A stretch of DNA of 64,000 nucleotides from Spisula solida (taxonomy: Eukaryota > Mollusca > Bivalvia > Venerida > Mactridae), in contig OX365956.1 of NCBI GenBank assembly GCA_947247005.1, positions 9,320,089-9,384,088 on the forward strand, written 5' to 3'. Position 1 is the stretch's first letter; every line of letters starts with the position of its first letter. Positions 59,832 to 64,000 of the stretch are shown here, piece after piece. Under the pieces are notes generated by a model, which ran no database searches, was not told the origin of the DNA, and worked only from the letters and a program-made list of their open reading frames with translations. The translations under genes were made by a program, and so were the position numbers.

Positions 59832-62800
59832 TTTTGTATATTTGAAAGGTTTTTGTGGCAGTTTATTATGGGTATTTGGACAACAAAGTCCCAATTATAG
59901 AATATGTTCATTATTTGTGTATAGAAGCAGTGTCGTGTCACTGACAAACAAAAATGCATAACAAAAATCACAGGCCATCGTACGTGTATAACTATGAGTT
60001 ATCTACAATAACACACACATTTAAGAAAAAAATGCCAAATATATATATGCTCTCAATCACCAGTGACATTCAATAGTTTGTTTTATAAAAAATACTTTAC
60101 TGTAGCCCTACAAACAGTCTTAACAAATTCTATTTTGAGGCTTGTTCCATCCATTGTACAACTGCCGAGAATACATAAGATAACATCTTTTTATAATTAA
60201 AATCAATCTAAGATAGATGTGTTGATTATCATATTAAAATAAATTAAGATGTTGTATGAAGTTCCTGTGTTACTGAAAAATAGTTTCGCATTTATAAGTT
60301 TTATTAAATATGTTACAAAATGTATTAGTTTATTCATTCGCATTAAATTTAGTCTTTCATTTTGCATTCTCATTATTGTACAACTTTTTTGCAGTGAATT
60401 TGCCTGATATAACGCATCACATGGATAATATTTAAATATATTCGACCTCTGCATTAGTTAATTGTACCCGAATTAATAATCTTTAGGGAACGCCTTTACC
60501 TTGTTATGGTGTCTTCTTTACCTCTTTTTAAGGGAAGGAATCCCTTAGACCCGTAATTGGGCGCCTCTGACACAGGAATTACATTCAGGAGCTAGCGGTG
60601 TCGGGCACAGCTGTTGTTGATAAGCCCACACATTTGCTTGAACTCACCTAAGCTAAAATCCATGATTAGAATTATCTTACAAAACCACCCAGTGAGCTAA
60701 GGACTTGTCCGGGCTGCAACTTGATGTACACTGAATCAGGTGAAAATACATTGTAAACACCCAGACATGCTAAAACGACGTCAATTACACATAAAAGAAC
60801 GCAGTGAACATTTCGGTGTTAACCTAACAAATATGCGGACTTGTGACATACGTGGCAATACATTTTTTTATTTACTTGGATACGTGAACAACTACTTACA
60901 ATGCAATATAAACGCATGACTATAAACAGTAGATACGATAACTTTGTGTGGCAACTTTCTACCTAAAATAAACAGTGGTAAATAATATAGTTGCAGGTCG
61001 AGATCAAATGATTTTCTAGACTCTATTTCTCTACTGGCAGAGAATTTATTTGTTAAATAGTTCGCTGAATGTTTACCCCGTGAAATTAGTTTTGATATTT
61101 GCTATTTCAAGTATTGTGCATACATCTTCAGTGTTGATAATTAGCATTTTTAATAGTTAGAATCCTAATATAAGCTGCACGTACATGCATTAATGTGAGA
61201 CGTTTGGAACCTCTGCAAACCCAAATTCTGTTATTTCGGTAGTGTAAATTTCGATTATGCACTCTGTGCATGATAATTCAAAAACGATTATAAACGAATT
61301 CAATGAGAAACACCGCTGTGTTGTCGCCCAATTATGGTACAATGGTATAAAATATACAATTATGTTATTTGAACATTTCGCAGTAAACTTAAATAGTGGA
61401 AATGTGTGATTACGAAACTTTGTTTGTGTGAAGGTATCATATCCATTGGTTTAAAAATAATTTTAATTTCAAATTATTTGTGTAGAAAGATATTGAGGTG
61501 TAATTTCAAAATCATAATTATGTAAAAAAAAAATAACGTACGATAAGATCTTCGTTATTTTAGATGCCCTGTAGGTATATTGGATAGTTCAAAGTCCATG
61601 GAGTGGCATGTGACCTGTTCTCGATGGTTTACGACTTCAAAAAAATAAATAAAAAAGAAGCAAAAATGTCGTGACCCAGACTAATTAAAACCGGCCGTTA
61701 CTGGATTTCAATTTTTTCTTGAACGAAAAATAGGTTCGTTCTATGGTTAATGTGTTGGGATTACGGAATTTCGGGTGTTAACCATCACCTAATCGGTATT
61801 TTTAATGCAACTGATTATTGTTTTACGCAAAAAGATGGCTGACGTATGTCCACCCGGGCAAGTCGAAATTCTTAGAAAGAACTACAAACTTATCCTCAAA
61901 CCCCGTCACTACATTAAAAATTTACACACAACTCGATTTAATGGGTATAAAACATTTTTGTTTTGATCGTTTTATCGCTCCATAGATTCTTCGCTAACGT
62001 TTCGTACTTTTGTACTACTTCCCAGTGTTCGTCCTGAATATTTTTTGCGTTCTCAACCCTTTCGGACCCGGCACTTCGCTCCGTGAAATATTTTTCGGAT
62101 TTTTTTAAGAGCAGCGGGTAAAATTAGTGCTGGTTGTTTCTCTTGATAAAATTAACAAAATATACAGTTTCTTTTAGTCTCCAGAGTCATATTTGGAGAA
62201 TTACCATTCAGTGTTAATGTCTATTCAGATACTTAAAATTCTAAATGTCTCTGGTCTATTGTCATGGAATTATCAGAATTAGGTTATGATCTTTTATATT
62301 GTTGAACCCTGTCTTATGGTAATACCTTGTAATGGACTGGTATGAGGTTTTATTTATAAGCATATAAACATTATTTGGAACAAGGGAGTCATAATATGCA
62401 GTTATGTGTCTTGAAAATTAGTTTATTATACATGATATTATTTAACAATTTGTTGATAAATTTCGTATGTCAAATTATCGTGCTTATAGTTTTCCCAATT
62501 TAAAAAGCTACCGGCCTACCGCGACTATTTTTCCGCAATTTTGAGATTTTCATGCTTAATTTTATACACATCAACTGTTAAATTATGCAGATAGAAGGTC
62601 GAGGATCCTGTCAATTCTCTGTCGAATGAAGTCGGTACATCAATTGCCCGCAGAAACTATTTGACTTGTAATTATGTGACACAATGTAATCACACATCGC
62701 GGTTCATATCTGGGTTACTATCCTCTGTAAAATCAGTCAGTATGTAATACTTGTTTTAGGGGAGATACTTATATTTTCCTTGTCTATAGGGAGATGTTGA

Positions 62801-63098
62801 TCTAAGGACATCCTACACTCTGTAATGCATGTAGTTTGTCTATAACCAGTATTATGTTTTAACCGAACATGGAACATGCATGAAATTAGATAACCGATCA
62901 ATTGAAACATCCTCTCAGTATATAGAGCATAACAAGAATCCTACTATTTCGGTATTTGGGAGACATAAATTAAGATAATAAGAATAAAAAGGATGCCAGA
63001 AATGTCTTATTATGCTCCGTTACATGTCTTTGGTATACTAAATGCATATGCATCAATGCAAATATTGTAATGCTTTACTCAGCCAATCATAGACTCAA
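59832..63098. other. 3.3-kb segment present only in D/E copy 2
   Basis: The flanks correspond to adjacent bases near 46720 in copy 1. No clear inverted termini, target duplication or transposase was seen at the edges, so it may be an insertion in copy 2 or a deletion in copy 1. Inside are a CARD-like short frame at 61835 and, on the minus strand near 60665-60650, a short ATG frame ending in a GTGAGT donor-like site. Neither is proven. Confidence 0.7.
61835..61966 (+). pseudogene. Short frame resembling the start of a CARD/death-fold protein
   Basis: ATG at 61835 in good context (AAAGATGGC) opens a 43-codon frame. It starts MADVCPPGQVEILRKNYKLI and then loses resemblance to any family. The E-I-L-R-K-N-Y-x-x-L/I pattern is like helix 1 of invertebrate CARD domains. 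GC content is locally higher. It is too short to be a domain, so it may be a relic or a chance frame. Confidence 0.2.
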
Positions 63099-64000
63099 TC
63101 GATACGAGTGTCATTGTACATAGATATACGGAACTAAAAATAGTGATGCCATAGATAGACGCAAATGACGATTGCATCTGTCCAATTCCAAACATAATAA
63201 CAAAAATGAGCCAACAGTTGTTTCCATTGTGTTCCTTTATAAATGGGTGAACAACACCATCCTACATTTATGAAACGAGTAATGAAAAGCTTCGTAAAGA
63301 AATTAAGTGTTTTATCTTTTGAAAAAGACCCAATAGGGTCGAGGTATTGAGACATTGAATGATTAAGTAACAAATATGAAGAACAATAGCCGCGTCTAGC
63401 TGCTTCTTCCTTATGGATAGGAGACGGTCTAAATCCTGTTATAGCAAATGATAATATATATTCCCGAGAGTGTTCGTCAGGGCTTACCTAATGGGGTATT
63501 TATTCTATACCACGTTCTTAGCTGACATAAAAACACACGATAAACATTTCAGCTCTGGTGTGCTAATTTATACCATTCAGTATTGATTGGGATCTTCAAT
63601 CGTTTTTTTATCCTCCGTTGGATTTTGATTCCATCGTTTGTTCATGATGTCCATGATTGGTTTTTTTCTTCGTTTCTTTAATAATTATTTCGTCTGGTAT
63701 TTAATCATGGATTCATGATAAATATTCTGTAGTGTGGCGTTTTCTTATTTCTTCGTTCCCTCAGTTCGTCATTTCCGCATTGTTCGTTTCTTTATTTCGT
63801 CATCTTTGTTTGTTACTGTTTTTTTGTTTCGTTGTTTCTGTACGTTCTCGTTTCGTTATTTCGTCTTTTCCACGTATGCCTTTATGCTCTTGCAAAAGGG
63901 AACATATTTGAGAAAACAGTCCAACTTTATCAAATAAAAGTTTCACCATTCGTAGTGCGTTAGTTTGGGTTGATCAATTATTCTATAAATTAAATGGAAT
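63099..64000 (+). repeat. Segmental duplication block E, copy 2 (reaches window end)
   Basis: The block is collinear with about 46720-47573, including the 'tgttatagcaaatgataata', 'gtgttcg.cagggcttacctaatggg' and TTCGT-rich stretches. The match is still running near 63960, so the true end is at or beyond the window edge. Confidence 0.9.

Noticed and set aside
1..64000. A bacterial-type defence, toxin or phage system, or an endogenous virus
   Set aside because: The window has spliced exons, SINEs and eukaryotic transposons throughout. No operon, ribosome-binding-site-led gene series or viral gene set was found on either strand.

Overview
This is AT-rich eukaryotic (metazoan) DNA. Several features suggest an invertebrate, probably a lophotrochozoan such as a bivalve mollusc, though that is inference. 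They are: phase-matched spliced exons, tRNA-derived SINEs, a mariner relic, the 3' end of a non-LTR retrotransposon, TTAA-type and palindromic MITEs, a (GTCC)n repeat preceded by a C5/G5 inverted repeat, and many ATGTACATGTAT-type words. There is no operon, CRISPR array, rRNA gene or intact bacterial-type gene. Almost all long open frames are chance frames or frames through minisatellites.

Gene content is low. The one clear gene is the 3' end of an unidentified plus-strand gene. Its last three coding exons (about 485-622, 8222-8337, 9333-9430) join in perfect phase and end at TAG 9428-9430. A 3' UTR of about 1.5 kb follows, with AATAAA at 10900. The rest is gene debris: a repeated exon-like relic of a sodium:solute symporter (SLC5/SSS family) at 16.0-16.3 and 24.6-24.9 kb, a mariner transposase N-terminal half at 52.3-53.3 kb, a reverse-transcriptase C-terminus at 56.8-57.4 kb, and a frameshifted membrane-protein-like frame at 41.7-42.2 kb.

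The dominant architecture is segmental duplication. Blocks A, B and C (about 1.70-16.46 kb) recur in tandem and in the same order at 16.67-25.5 kb. The second copy lacks the segment that carries gene exons 2 and 3 of this window. A third, inverted and broken A/B copy lies at 30.7-33.0 kb. A separate pair of blocks (D, E) occurs at 44.65-47.57 and 57.88-64.0 kb, and the second copy carries about 3.3 kb extra. Because the copies are related, they act as natural 'before and after' pictures. They show the empty target sites of a TTAA transposon and of a 94-bp MITE, and the sequences from which two or three minisatellites grew.

Four large tandem arrays are present: 43 bp x 18, 11 bp x 19, 47 bp x 7 and 19 bp x about 38. 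A dispersed repeat, called R here, recurs five times or more and seems to have nucleated the 19-bp array and possibly the 43-bp array. I see no convincing new functional 'system'. The best leads are the unidentified gene with regularly spaced X-box-like palindromes in its 3' UTR, the 43-bp array of TALE-homeodomain-like palindromes, and the transposon/empty-site pairs.
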